Of a stretch of 64,000 nucleotides of DNA, positions 1 through 13,003 are shown in pieces (the first letter of the stretch is position 1; every line of letters begins with the position of its first letter). The translations under genes were made by a program, and so were the position numbers. The notes beneath the pieces were generated by a model. It made no database searches. It saw only the letters and a program-made list of their open reading frames with translations, and was not told the origin of the DNA. This stretch comes from Gyromitra esculenta (lineage: Eukaryota > Ascomycota > Pezizomycetes > Pezizales > Discinaceae): the NCBI GenBank assembly GCA_038503075.1, contig JBCAML010000002.1:2480001-2544000 (forward strand). The letters run 5' to 3'.

Positions 1-945
1 AACTTTACAATTGCAGTTAATCAGTCAATCAATCAATCAATCAGATTCACCTCCTTACATCCGATCACGATATCACCGCGCTCCCTCTCGCTCGCCTATC
101 CCATTTGTAAGTTTACCAGTAAGTATCCGTCAATTTCGGACGAGAATCGAAATGCCCGTCCTCCCCCCCCAAATCCATCTCCGTGCCTGTACGTCATGGG
201 GCATCAATTAATAGACCCTCGAGTCCAATCCACCTCCCAATCGACTAACAAATGCTTAACCTCCCAAACATTGGTCTACGAAGAGATCCGGCATATAGAG
301 TAGAGTAGGCATATTCTTAAAGTACTTACATTAAATCTCCCTTGCTATTCAAAAAAAAGGAAAAGGAAAGTAAATTGTCCGCGTGAGTGACCCCCCCTCC
401 GTATGAACCGCCTCTCAAAAATAGCATCTATTCCACCGCGCGCGCGGTCAAGTTTAACACCTTAACCCTCTTTCTCCCCCGTCCGGCGCGCGCGATTAAA
501 ACCCCACCAGACATGCACCCTGCGCGCGATGGAACCAACACAACCGCCATCGAGGGTAGAGTAGTCGAGCAAGCGGCTTAGAAAAGAAGCGAAATGAGGT
601 TTTTTTTTTTTTCTTTCTTTCCCAGTAGGCAATCCGGTGGGTGAGCTAGCCAACCGGCTACTTTTTCCCCACAAAGACACTACTTAGCGATAGATACCCT
701 CCTGGCTCCTGGCTCCTGGGGGAGGGAGGTTTTTGCCAGCCCTGCGTTATGTATGATTTACATCCAGGCCAATCGGTAGATTTAGGGGGGGAGAGGGGGA
801 GGGTGTGGAAGGTATCCAAAGATAAACGCGGGGTATGGTTTTTTTGCAGGTCATATCTGGCTGTCGCTAGTCATATTATTGTCTACTCTACGCGGGGCGG
901 GTTCTTTGTCCATCCTACACATAGAAGTACCAGACACACTACATT

Positions 946-965
946 CACACACACACACACACACA
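946..965. repeat. CA dinucleotide microsatellite
   Basis: Ten uninterrupted CA units are read directly from the sequence. Confidence 0.95.
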
Positions 966-1538
966 GTAGTTTAAAGACTATCGTGAGTTGGACAGATACG
1001 GTGGTGCGCCATTTTGTTTATTTGGGAATTATTTATCGGCCCAGGTAGCCAGCCGGTCAGATGTAAATCCAACTTACAGTAAAGAGCACGGGCTTTGAGC
1101 GAGGAAGATAGATTCCCCCCCTCCCCCATTAGTGGGGAATTAATCACCGGATCACGATCGACAGAAAAAAAAAACACGGAAGTACCAGTCCAGCTGTCCC
1201 GAGAAAGAAACATATGTAGGCGGGGAGGGGAGGGAGAAATCATCGTGAACTTTAAAAACCACGGTGGTTAGAATTTAGAAGGAGGAAGGGGGGGAGTTGT
1301 GGCAACCCTAACCTTGAATCACAGGCAGGCAAGCAGGGTTGCTCTCGCAACGCAACACAACGCAACGGACACATAGCTATTCCTGGCTAAACACTTCTAG
1401 ATTCCTGGAGTTAAGGGCTCGGAGAAAACGGTTGGCCGGGAACGTTGGTTTGGTTTGGTTTGGTTTCTTTCTACCCTGGAAGAGCTCCTCTCCTCTGCAA
1501 AGAGACAACGCTTCTTTCTCTAAAGGACAACAATACAC

Positions 1539-1570
1539 GTATATATATACATATATATATGTGTGTGTAT
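1539..1570. repeat. TA/TG dinucleotide microsatellite
   Basis: An alternating TA tract passes into a short TG tract. It is a simple repeat with no other visible role. Confidence 0.9.
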
Positions 1571-2921
1571 AAAAACACTAACTGCACGTAGAACCATCAT
1601 GCTTTCAGGCACGTTTCCCATAAATTATATATGTATTATCCACAGATATTTCGAGACCACTCAAGTCTCGAGAGAACACCCCCCCCTCCCCCCTTCCCCC
1701 CCAGAAACGAGCATAATCGTCACCTGTCACGCGTTCTAGACAGGACCCATATCTGCATACACATCCCCCCGAAGAGAAGCCGTTGTTCTTTTTTTCTTTT
1801 TCTTTTCGGAATTACTCAGCCATGTAACCAGCTATATCCCTTTTCCCCAATCCTTGGGCCATGGGGGATGGGTGGTGGGTTGGTGGTGTTATTATCAGTC
1901 GTTCAATCGTTAGCATCATCCATCATATGATCTTCCTCTAACCTCAATCCTCAATTACACCAAGAGACTAACTAACTAACGGTTGTTTGCCCAGGAGAGG
2001 AGGGTAGGGTTGGGTAGCCCTTGGTTGGGTAGCCAGCAGCGTCCAGCAGCGCCCAGCCCAGCCCAGGCCAAGGGAAACCGGAAAAGGAGGCAACAAGAGA
2101 GGCAAAAAAAAGGAGGCAAAAAAAGTTCTATAAAAAGATTTTTTTTTAATTTCGTTTTTTTTATCCGTCCTTTTCATGTGTGTGTGCTGATCCGGCTTAA
2201 CCCCCCTTCCCTTTCAACCCGGCCTAGCTAAATACGCAACGCCTAACGGCACTATCCGGGAGCCATCATCCCAGACATACATAGTTACATGTAATTTAAG
2301 ACGAAGGACGACTCGGAAGGAGTAATCTAGAAAGGTCACATTTGGGAATCGAAGGGTCGCGTAGAAGTGGACAAACAAAACAAAAACAATGTCTAAGATG
2401 ATGAATAGTATTTTGATTCACCGTCATCGTGAGACCACCCCTCAGGCCGTCGCAACGATGAGGAGGTAGTAAATTAGAAAAATAAAGTCTACCCCAAGAA
2501 AAAAAGGCTGCAAGAGCGAGAAGAGGGAGGGGTATGCAATACCACACCTGTTCGTGAAGAATGAGAAATGTATAGAAATGTATAGAAGAAGAAAAAAGTA
2601 TATAACGAAACAAAAGAAAGAAAAAAGTAGTAAAGTAATAATGAAACCGGGAGGTAAAGAAGTTGACTTCACGGTAAACCCTCATGAGATTTGCTGTGAG
2701 ACAGGTTAAGAAGAATAGACAAGAAGGGAAGAAATTCTTATGATACCATAGCCCGTTAGTCTCCAAAGGATATAAGGAAAGAAAAATAGTGCGCCACAGA
2801 GACGGATAAAAATATACAAAGAATCGAAAGAAGAAGAAAAAAAACTCATTCCATCCATCACGCCGTTTATACAGACCAGAAAACGCCCCCAAGGAAATCA
2901 AAGCTAAGGGATGCGAGAGAA

Positions 2922-3890
2922 TCAAAACTTGATTCCTGCCCCGAACCCGAACCCGACTCCTCTTTCTGAGGCTGATGTCTCTGCTGCCTCCTGCTTGGAA
3001 ATCTCGTCGTACTCCATCTTCCCAAGTCTAAACATCCAGCTGCTGCATTCGCCTCCAACCTTGTCCTTCTGTTGTTGTCCTGGGTTTGCTGCTGCCATCT
3101 GCACATCCATGGCCTCGACCTTGTACCTGAGCTTATTGATCTCCTCCATCTGTTCCATGATGGTCATGACGGACTTGACTGGCGAGCTCTCGGACTCCGA
3201 GTCGGAAGAATCATCAGTGCTGGAATCGTCCGAGCTTGCATACGACTCAGCAACGTAGACCGAGGCACCTGGGATGATGATTGGGGCATCGACGAAAGCG
3301 ACACGGCGGGCGGAAGGATTCGTCGCACGCTTGGAGGGTTGTGGAGCAGGAAGAGAGATGGTGATGGGGATGCAGGAGGGGGCAACTGGGTGCGAGGTTC
3401 TGATGAGGAGGTCACGGGATGGGTGTGAGTCGCGTTGGAAGCGGCGCTTGCGCTTCTTGTCTTTCATCTCTGAGTGCATGTCGTCATCCATGGCTGTTGT
3501 GGTGGTGGTGCTTTCGTCGCTCGATGAGGTGGTGGAGGAAGCGTACGATGGCTCGGGAACGGAGAGTTGGGGAACGTCAGAGGTGGGACGGCGCGCGTTA
3601 AATTGGGTGTTGCGCATGGTTGTCAGGGTGGTGGGGCTCAGCGGGCCGGCGGTGAGGGGAGCTTTGAGAAATGAAGACGAGCCGGAAGATTTTGACCCGA
3701 ACGTGCGTTTGTCGTCGGCAGTAATCTTAAGGGAGAGCTTGGGCCGCGCAGCGGGTTTCTTGTGGATGGGCAGAGGGAGGGGGAGAGGGGCGAGCGAGAA
3801 GTGTTGCTGGTGGGAGGCGGGCGAGGAGGGGAACGAAGCGAATCCTCGAGGGGACTCGATGGGCGAGGTGGGGAGGTGGACAGCGAGCAT
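2922..3890 (-). CDS. Low-complexity conserved fungal hypothetical protein
   Basis: Single-exon model of 322 aa. The frame is open further upstream, but only through non-ATG codons and a Thr tract from a microsatellite, so the ATG at 3890 (MLAVHLPTSP) is chosen. The N-terminal third is Ser/Pro rich. Around residues 50-95 come a PKLSLK motif and a segment RTFGSKSSGSSSF followed by LSPTTL and RNTQFNARRP. This resembles a short conserved block I associate with uncharacterised ascomycete proteins (from memory, unverified). A basic stretch KDKKRKRR could be a nuclear localisation signal. An acidic Ser/Asp run precedes a short predicted coiled coil (MTIMEQMEEINKLRYKVEAM). The C-terminus is a Gly/Phe tail. 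No enzyme motif is visible and the function is unknown. The composition suggests a largely disordered, possibly nuclear protein. Confidence 0.65.
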   Translation of the reverse strand: MLAVHLPTSPIESPRGFASFPSSPASHQQHFSLAPLPLPLPIHKKPAARPKLSLKITADDKRTFGSKSSGSSSFLKAPLTAGPLSPTTLTTMRNTQFNARRPTSDVPQLSVPEPSYASSTTSSSDESTTTTTAMDDDMHSEMKDKKRKRRFQRDSHPSRDLLIRTSHPVAPSCIPITISLPAPQPSKRATNPSARRVAFVDAPIIIPGASVYVAESYASSDDSSTDDSSDSESESSPVKSVMTIMEQMEEINKLRYKVEAMDVQMAAANPGQQQKDKVGGECSSWMFRLGKMEYDEISKQEAAETSASERGVGFGFGAGIKF

Positions 3891-3902
3891 GTTTGAGTTG
3901 TG

Positions 3903-3957
3903 GGTGGTGGTGGTGGTGGTGGTGGTGGTAGCAGTAGCAGTAGCAGTAGCAGCAGTA
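3903..3957. repeat. GGT and GCAGTA trinucleotide microsatellites
   Basis: About nine GGT units are followed by repeated GTA/GCA triplets. They lie just upstream of the ATG of the minus-strand gene, so they sit in its 5' untranslated region or promoter. They create a spurious Thr-rich extension of the reading frame. Confidence 0.9.
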
Positions 3958-6900
3958 CTAATAGTAGGTGGAAAGTAAAACTCAAAGCAAAGAAGTACTA
4001 GCTCCTTGTATAATATAGTATTGGAGAATGGGAATGATAGCACAAAAAGCAAATGCAAATGTAATGTAACTGTGAATGCAATGTCAAGCTGCTGCTCTTG
4101 TGTCTTGGTAGGAAAACGGAATCTTGGTCGGCAGGCGAGGAGGGCTTTCTTTAAAGCACGTCTGCAGCAGCTGCGTCAAGCATGGCTCCTCCTCGCGCCC
4201 ACCGTCCGCTCAACCAAAATAGAGTTGACGCGCCCTCCGAACCCCAAATCCGGATTTAGTACCTGCCACTGCAGCCACTGGTTGGGTGTGTGTGGGGTCG
4301 CTGCCAGTACTCTCACACACCCTCCCGCTGAACCTTATTCGGGAAACTCCCGATTCAGCTTGGCGTCTATTCTTGCTTCTCCTTTCCCCCAATTTCCAAG
4401 GTTCCAATCCCCCCATACGAGTGCTGCGTTGAACGCGAGCACAATGGCAGCCCCCTTCCCTCGCTCGCTGATCGTTCCCTGTTTTGCCCCCATCCCCAGT
4501 CGCAGATCTGCCCGTCGTCCACAGGTGGCACGTTAAAAATAGCTGTGCGCCCGCACATGGGAGCTCGGCTACGAGGTGATGTGCGTGAGAAAAACTGGCC
4601 AACAGTCGCTGGTTCACGAATCGAAATCGACGACCAGCTGCTTGCAGGCCCCCACATGGCTTTTTGGCACATCTCGCGTGTTGGAAGAAAAAAAAAAAAC
4701 TCTTTTCATTGCTCTCTTGGTCTTGGGTTTTTACATAGCAACAGCCAGCGCGTGCTGCTTCCTTTTTTGTGTATGGTTTACATGTATGTACTTGATAGAT
4801 ATAGGCTCGACGTTCGAGATCCCCCCTCCCCCTCCCCCAACCACCCGGACCATGTGTATTTTGTGGGTCTCTCTCTCTCTCTTTTTTTGCCCTCATGATC
4901 ACGAATAGCTACGAATTACCAACAGTGCGATATAGATCTGGTCTGAGATCCACCTACGTATCTCCGGCATATTCCAGAAGACGGGCCGAGATTTGATTTG
5001 AAGCGAACCCCCCCTCCCACAACACCAATGGATAGCATAGGATTCATGGACACAACCCACAGTCTAGAGCTTTAACCCAGGGTAGCTTCGATAGTGCGCA
5101 CCATTGTGGAGCCAACTGCAGTAATGTTGCTGAAAGATTCTAACAATTATCTTCCTCTCTCTCTTCCTCCCTCTCCCTCTCCCTTGTCAACAAGGCGCTT
5201 TAGCGTCGTGAAACCATTGCTAAAGTAATTGTTATCTTGGTAAAAAATGTTCGTGGCACTTTCCGCCTGAACCCAATATTCAGGAACTCAGTGCCCCGAA
5301 AAAACCCGCCTCGCCTGCAACTGCGGCGGCGGCGGGGGGATGATCCTTGATCTCAACCAGAAGGCCTGGATCCACAAGCATATTCACATAACAGCGCCTG
5401 CTCTCAAGTTCACATTCCAAGCCTCAGACATGTGCATCGGTGATGTTGGTTGTTGTTTTTTTCCTTACGCCGATGCTTACAATAATTCACTAAGAGTACA
5501 TGTAATCCTTGGAGCCTTATTCCAAAAAATTAAATTAAACACAAAAGTACCTAGGTAGGTAGGTATCGAGTTCAGTAGGGGTAGGTGGTCACGAATAATG
5601 AGCTATGGCAATGATGTAATCTACAGTGGCACACCGGGGAAGCAAAAACCTGGTGACCATCAATTGTGTGGATCCGGATCACATCACATCAAATCTCGGT
5701 TCGTATACCAAGAGTTGACTACTAACCCTGACCCTCACTGAACCCTGAGGGAGCGAGAGAAAGAGAACTACATGCATTCGCTCTGGAAGTAGGTATGTAG
5801 GGGGGGGTTGAAACTGGTGTCTGACAGCTGACTGTAAATATAGCCATTCCTAACTATGTTGTCCTTCTCCCCCCCGTTTCTGAATTATTATTATTATTTT
5901 GGAATAAGAATCTCCCCTCGCTTCGCCATTATTATTATTATTATTATTATTAGCTGTGCAGATGCTGTAAGTGGACACTGAGAGATAAGTATAGATAAAC
6001 TGTAGCGAGTGGCGACGGCGATGCATGGTTTTTTTTCCCTTCTCTTTGGTGAAATTACGAATCAGACGCGTTGCTATCCTTAGCTTTAAAACCTACCCTT
6101 AATCCTGTTGTTTTACGGTGGTGATTGATGACACGACGCAACACGCACTGGTTCCATGGAAGAAGCAGCATCTGGGACGCCGGGTTGAGTGTTTAATTAA
6201 GACCATGGATGACGCAGTATATCTTCGGCTTCTCTTCGGGATATCTCTAGCTAGCGGCGCAGTAGCTGACTGGGACGTGTTAATGTAATCTTATTGCCAA
6301 TTTAGTATCGGGGGGGAGGGGAGCATTTAGAAGTCTAGAGCGTAATATACGATTCTTTATGCCGAGAGCGACGTAGTTTACGTCTTCCTTACTGTGTTTG
6401 GAGGGGGGGTTTCTTTCGGTTTAGGGATGAAAATTAGATGCTTGAATGCTACTAAGTGTATGCCCAAAATTGATATCAGCAGACCGGAGCCAAGAGCCCG
6501 GGATAGTCTGGAAACTCATAGTATTGAGGGGAGGGCGAATGTCACAGGTATTTACACTAGCTAACATTATATATAATCGTTCAATACGAGATCGAAGTTT
6601 TTAACTACTGTAATTTAGCAGTCGCGATCGGTAATATACAAGCCACAATATACAAACTATTCGCATCCTGGCAGGGCGAACCCTGTTCGTTGATCGGAAG
6701 CTTCCTAATACTCCGACTGTATTAATGGCACTAGGGATTTCTATCACGGATGATATATTTGATGGGGCGCCAGGAACCGCATATTGATAGCACGGCATTA
6801 AGCATACAAGCTCAGAAGCCCAACCTAACCCTTGAAACCCAATAACGAGAAAAGGAATAAGTGGAATACATCATGGACTATAGCTAAACCAGGCCGGCAG

Positions 6901-9900
6901 GGTTTCCGTGGTCGTGTATCTCACCACGTCTCACTCGATTCGCCCTATCGCTGTAACGGGTATCGTGTGTAACACTTACAACCCCCTTGCTAATCCCTAA
7001 CCCTACCCTGCGTCTCTCCCCTTTCGTACCACCTTACAATGGAGTCGACTTCACACATCACACTCGGTTTCGAGTCGTTCTGAAGCATCCGTCAAACTTC
7101 TCGTTCGCTGGTACATATTCTCACACCCTCCCCCCTCTGGTTTGATCACCTTTGCAGAATTTCCGTGTCCCTGCCTAAAACACACCCGTGAAACCGCTTT
7201 TTTTTATAGATATTCGTGACCTTCTAGAAGGCGCAAAAAAAAAAAAAAACAGTGAGAGAACGCACACGCCAACTAAACAAGGCTTCCGGAGTCCTCCGCC
7301 CAGTCATAGCTCTTTCCGTAAGGCGGACGATTAGGAAAGCTGCTAAGTAAGGCGGGTTTGAAGTACTGCTGTGTTTTGGATTGTGGCTGTGTAATGCGGT
7401 GCGGTGCGGTAAGTACATTGGTGATCATCATCCGCGGGCTCTAGGGCCGCAAGGACCCCCCCAAGACGAACAATTGGAGAGGGGGGAAGGGGGGATATTT
7501 TTTTTTAAATGAATCTGACTTCACCGGAGGCTCTGAAGGAAGGAAGGCTTATTCCTATAAGGCTTTTTTTCTGTTTTGTGATGCACGGACCATATATAAG
7601 CCTTGTACGAGGTCTTGCTTTAGCTACCTATATGAAATTTATTTTTTTGCGCATGCCCCCTCCCCTTTCGAATTTGTGCTCTCTATGCGCGCGCGCAGAA
7701 GGGAGCCTTTTGGGAAGCTGGTAAGGCACTAGTAAAAAGAGTCTAGACGCAAGAAGTTTTGTGGTTTTTTCGTAAGAAAGAACACATTTCTGGTCCCTTT
7801 TTTTTTCATGAGGCGCAGTTGGGAAGTCGGATATCCCGCTGAGGCTCTTCAAATAACTCTCGCTCTTTCACCACTTGAATCCGAGTAAATAAAACTTAAT
7901 TGAAGGGACGTCTGTTTGAGGCGTAGTCGTTGTTGACCCCGTAAGATCTTAAAGCCGCTCTACTTTGTTTTTTTCCCCGTAACCGGGGGGTTATTCGAGG
8001 TGATGAGGGCCACGGCTTTGTTGTGGAGGCGGAGCTTTATTTTATTTTATTGCGTTGAAAGACTCCCGCTAAAACTTGAATTTTAGAGAATGTTGAGATG
8101 CATCGCATAGTGGCGGTATCTGTGGATTTTCAGTCAGCATCTGGGGGGTAGCGAGCCAATAATGATGATTTAGATCCCCCCCGTACTTTCACACAGGCTT
8201 AAATCGATATATCTAATATATGGGGTTGTGAAATATCCGGATTAGTGTCGAGAGCTGCTCCTACCAGTCTCAACATGATTGTAGCTTTGTCGATTGGGTG
8301 TCGATAATTATATTGCCGGTTTTGGATTGCAATTGTATGGTATGTACCTTACATGGTACATATGCTAAAGAGAAGTGGTGTTGATTGCGTCTAAATATAG
8401 CTACCAATCAAAACTAGCCATATGAAGGAATATATAGACGTAATACAACCCGCAAATCTTCAACATAGAGGAATATTTTACCTTAGACTATAGGACGAAC
8501 ATAATTAGTTCCTCTTGATCACCGTCTGTACGCACTTTCGTAAGCGTGCGCTACTAGTCCTAATTACGCAGAACACGTATCCATGGAGTCTTTAATTATC
8601 AACACGATAGTGCAACAAGGCTAGAATAGCCTCGCTCGCAGATCCAAAGTGCAAGTTAAATTTTTCATTTTAGTGTTAGACCTATTGCACTTGATGGGGG
8701 TTAAGAAGAGAAGAAAATCACGGTGTACTGCTTCCACGGCCGCGGCGGTGCGGGGTTGTGCGCTCTAGCCTTCCCTTCAAGAGTTACGTGTTCAGTGCCA
8801 GGAAGACGGAAATGAAAACTACAGCTTTTAATTTACGTTGGAGGTTACATAGGTAGGAGGGCTAGAAGTAAGTCTGTGTATAAATTACATGCAGTGGCCT
8901 GGCTAGTAGCTGTGCTTGCAAATGATATAAATTTTGTGGTCATAGCCAAGATCAGACCTGGGTCTATAGCTACTGCATGTGGTTCGCACCTCCGAGTTCA
9001 GTTGTTATGCAAATAATGAGTCGTATTTAAGTGAACCAGGCTTTGTGATAAGCTGTAGCTGCCGTGGTCACCGAATTACGCAAGTTAACCACTCGGTCAA
9101 ACTCCTTGGTTATACTTCTTAAGCTGGGGTTCAAGTGCGCAAGTTTGTGTGTCCGCTATTACATAAAGTTAGTGGTCGAACACGCATAGGCCCTTGTTTT
9201 TGGTCAGATATTGGCCTTTCTCTTAGGGGGCGAAAGACCAATTATTTGGATTCAAGAGTTCTGGATACTACATATAATGGTCTGATATTTATCCCACGTA
9301 ATATTCAGCCAAAGTATGACGTGAAGTGCTGTTACGATTCCGATTAAATTCTATGAGGGGGAAGCTCGTATGCAAGCGACGAGAGCAGGTACGAAAATTT
9401 AGAAACCTTTTCTTTTCTTTTCTTTTCAGTAGAGGGTGTATTGGATCAACTCGGGCTTTTGCCATAGGTTAGGGCAATCTGCTTGTAGAACTAGAGTCTA
9501 TCATAATGCTACACAGGTTAACAACTACCGCTCCGTTGTAAGTGTATAATGTAACTTTTGGTAATTTGATTAATATTAATTTTACGGTGGTAGTACTTTA
9601 GCTTGATTGATTATTTTTTTAATTTTTTTGTAAAAGGAAGAGTACCGTGAGTTAAGGACTACATACACGTTAACGTTGGGTGATCTGACATGACTCGAGT
9701 ATTTTATTTGCCTATCCATTCGGCAGATACAGCCCCAATTAGAAAGGTATTACGATTCTATGAAACATCCTTAATTGTTTCCTTTTTGCAATTACAGAAT
9801 TCATACAACAAAAGGAATTATTATTCTATTAGAAGCACTTCGCCACACCGCCAGCACCATGACTTCAGCTCACCAACTATGCCATACTCATCGGTGCATA

Positions 9901-12313
9901 TCGAATTGGAGCGGCGGATCTTGTTTAACCTAGCCAAAACATAACCACTACCAATTCGAGATATGGATGGTCAAACCTGAATTCCAACCTCGCGAGAGAA
10001 AATTATCTCCTAATTTATCAGCAAGTGATCAATCACCACGATTTCGTAGTGCAACACAAAACAGCGACCGTGTTTGCACTTCGTGAACCAGGGCTTGTTT
10101 CAGAAACGCACAAAAAGGCATCATTACACAGCTGCACCTGAATCTGCATGCACGCAACCACATCTAATTCCGTAATCAAAAATAGATAAGATCGCCAATG
10201 AACACAGGGGACAGTTGACTGGACATAAAATTTATGAGGTCTTAGCTACGCATTACGGTGTTCGAATTGGCCTGTTGTTTTGTATTCGAGATCATTGGTT
10301 GTGTTTGTGCATAAATGGCCATAACTTATGAGGAAGAGGTCTATTTTGGACGGCGATCGAGTGAGATTCTATGTTTGATCTATACTGTCTCTTATTTTTT
10401 TCTTTGGCTTTTTTTATATCTTTCCTACACCTCGTTTACCTATCCAGCGGTAGCTAGAGAAATATTTAGGTGGCTTGTGTATATAGGTTAAAACATAAGT
10501 GCAGGCGTGGAAACTGCACTTCGAAGTAACTCTTGAGTCGTGGTTAGCACCTGTAAGACACCATCAAAATTTCAACAGAGGGTATATATAGTTAAAGTTC
10601 TCGAGCTCAATCTTGCTGGAGAATTCTTAGATGGCGCGTTGGTCAAACTTTAATTTCGTATTCCTTATAACAGTTAGAACCCCGGGTGAATCGGCATCAC
10701 CATATCAAATCCTCAGTTTTGGACGTATGATTCCAGCAGTCACCAAAAACTTACCAGCGAATCTGGTTGAGAAGGGGGCTGCATTGATCAGTACGATCGA
10801 GTGATATACTGTCATGTCCTACAGGGCATTTAACCAACCAAAAGCAAGGAGGCTTAAACTGATCAGATCATAACTAACATTTGCTACTTAGTCCAATAGG
10901 CAACACCTGCATCTCGATTAAGGTGCATACGTGCTTTATCTCCTTTTTTTTTCGGAGTTGAAAAATTCTCGCCTCTTGAATTTGCAATTGATTGAATAGT
11001 CGCAGGGTTTTGATAGTCCAGCTAGGTCGCAAAATTATTTCTGGCTGTAGGTATTGCAAGCACAGTGTAATCGTATATATTCGATTGATATGGGGGCAAA
11101 AAGAGATGTTTGCTGTAAAACGGTTATATACATGTACTAAAACACTGTGGATATCGTGAATTTCATGGGCGAGACCGTGTGTCTTTGGATATGCCAATCG
11201 TATATCCCGATATGCTAAATTTCGATTTCGACCATAGAAGAGTGAAGGAAAGCTTCCTGAAGAGATTTTTAAACCAGTCATTGAGCTGTCGATGCATTCA
11301 AAAGACACCAAGATGACGCAAACTCGCTTGGCCCTTTATGTGCATCTTGACAGCAACTCGACGTCTGGGATTCGTCCGCTCTGATACCTGGAATTCGTTA
11401 ACCCAGTTGTCCCCACAGCGGCCCGTACGCAATCCCTGTCTTTGTGTCACCGTTCCTACCGAGCGCGGCAACTCCCCACCAACGAATTCTTCGCTTCCCT
11501 CTTGGCCATTTCCTCCGGTTTGGAGCTTGGAGAGTCGAAATTAAAGTGGTAGATGGATGGGCGGGGAGGCAAAAGATGGAGCAGGATGGAGGTGGGGAGG
11601 AATTAGTTCAATGGGGGATGTTCAGTTGATCACCTGTATCTCGATGACCGTTGCTGGACAATCAATCATCCTTCATTGTCTTAGGCTTCATCGTATCAAA
11701 TTGCAATATCAAAGCTAGACACCCTTGCAGCCCACGAGCCGCCAGCACACCAACCAAAATGCAGACCTCGAGCTGTCAGGCCATTCAACAGGTCTCGTTG
11801 GCCGGCCAGCTATCTTTTTCCAGCCGCCCTATATCGTTATCTCCTCTGCTCGCTTCTTGTTTGTCGTGCTTAACTTCTGCCAGCCTCCCCCAGCTTGGTC
11901 CAGAGGAGCGTATTTGAAGGGATAGTTAGGTGGAGAAGGTTGAAGGAACGTTCAAGTCAATCACGAATTGTAGCATTACTGTTTTCCATCTCAACCGCAA
12001 GCTCACTACTAGCTAACTCACTGTCAGAGTGCCGGTGCTACGTGCAGTGGAAAAGTGAACGAGGTTTGTTGTGCTTTCCCTCCTGCACCCAGCCCATCGG
12101 GTGCCAACATATGACGCCGTGCAGTTGGGCTAACATTGGGTATTAGTCTCCCGAACAAGATACACCGCATAATTTACGGCATCAAAGGAAAGAAAGGGAG
12201 AAAACGAGAACCCCTTCAAAACCCACCACCTTAGTTATTATCGTGGACACGTTCATCCCTCCCTCTCCGCGCGAATCATCCATATTTTTGTCGTGACCAG
12301 AAAAAACATATCA
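3958..12313. other. Long gene-free interval (about 8.4 kb)
   Basis: No supportable gene was found. The first 3.7 kb (to about 7.7 kb) contains many C/G/T/A homopolymers, CT-rich tracts (for example near 5155-5185 and 4870-4890) and ATT microsatellites. That would suit an extended promoter or leader of the minus-strand gene at 2922-3890. From about 7.8 kb the composition becomes even and AT-rich with no long runs. The longest frame, 10874-11311 minus, starts at a TTG and shows no family motif. Three TACATGTA palindromes occur, at 4779, 5497 and 11129. Confidence 0.5.
5884..5952. repeat. Two ATT trinucleotide microsatellites
   Basis: Positions 5884-5898 and 5928-5952 hold runs of ATT. The second has about eight units. 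Confidence 0.95.
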
Positions 12314-13003
12314 ATGGCAAGCCCACGAAGAAAACCTGGTATGGCAGCTTCCATAGTACCTATTCACACCCCTGCACGCAGTACATACCGCGCAACACCC
12401 TTTTCTACACCTTCGTCGCGATCCACCGTGCCGTTGCTGCCCCCTCCAACCCCACTACCTATACACCCTTCGGATCAATACCCCCCGGGCAAGATTCTCT
12501 CCACGGCTGCCACTGCCTTTGCACTGAAAGCATACCTTGAAACACTCCTCCATGGGATCGGCTGGGATCCCGCCACAACGGACGTGACAGACTTTATCAA
12601 ACAGTACTCGTGGCTCCTATCTGAAGAGCTTGGAACCACGCCTGAGCGGGCTGCAGCGATATTCCTGGAGATATTTGATAAGACAACGCCAGATATGAGG
12701 GCGGTGTGTCATGCGCTTATCGGTATGGAGGAGAAACTACATTGCTCACGGGAAACATCGAAGGCGTTGAGAAATCTGTTTAGGAGGAATCATGAGACAA
12801 CCCCGGAGAAGATGCTCGAACTTGAAGGGGAAGAGTTGGAGGAGAAAGTTGGCGTCATGACACTAAAGGGGCGGAGTAGGGGGTTAGGAGGTGGCTTTGC
12901 GATATGGAGGAGAATATTTGGGGGTCTGTTTAAGGAGATATTCGGGAAGAAGAAAAAGGGTAAGGAGTGGGAGGAGAAAGAAGATGCAATGGAAAAGAGA
13001 TAA
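12314..13003 (+). CDS. Hypothetical protein, helical with basic/acidic tail
   Basis: Single-exon model of 229 aa. The open frame begins 21 bases earlier at a GTG, but the first ATG is at 12314 in a good context (ATCAATGGC). The first 60 residues are Pro/Ser/Thr rich and probably disordered. From about residue 60 to 165 the sequence looks globular and helical (KAYLETLLHGIGWD, then FIKQYSWLLSEELG, then AAAIFLEIFDKTTPDM). A short hydrophobic stretch GGGFAIWRRIFGGLFKEIFG near residue 195 could be an amphipathic helix. It is followed by a tail of alternating Lys and Glu. I do not recognise the family. Upstream lies a pyrimidine-containing leader (TCCCTCCCTCTCC near 12256). The gene is followed 1.1 kb later by the convergent ankyrin gene. 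Confidence 0.6.
   Translation: MASPRRKPGMAASIVPIHTPARSTYRATPFSTPSSRSTVPLLPPPTPLPIHPSDQYPPGKILSTAATAFALKAYLETLLHGIGWDPATTDVTDFIKQYSWLLSEELGTTPERAAAIFLEIFDKTTPDMRAVCHALIGMEEKLHCSRETSKALRNLFRRNHETTPEKMLELEGEELEEKVGVMTLKGRSRGLGGGFAIWRRIFGGLFKEIFGKKKKGKEWEEKEDAMEKR

Larger units (their letters stand above)
1..2921. other. Intergenic flank rich in homopolymers and simple repeats
   Basis: No gene could be supported here. The stretch is packed with C, G, A and T homopolymers, a CA repeat and a TA repeat. Long open frames on the minus strand at 2296-2925 come from the polypurine character of the plus strand, are rich in Phe and Leu, and lie directly downstream of the stop of the minus-strand gene at 2922-3890. 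The part next to that gene is therefore probably its 3' untranslated region. Confidence 0.5.

Noticed and set aside
2296..2925. 209-codon open frame on the minus strand
   Set aside because: Phe/Leu-rich product of an A/G-rich plus strand, no ATG at the start, directly downstream of the 2922 gene stop. Best seen as 3' untranslated sequence.
3274..3978. 234-codon open frame on the plus strand
   Set aside because: Antisense shadow of the minus-strand gene at 2922-3890, including translated microsatellite (poly-Val).
10874..11311. 145-codon open frame on the minus strand
   Set aside because: Begins at TTG, no motif, and one or two frames of this length are expected by chance in AT-rich sequence of this size.
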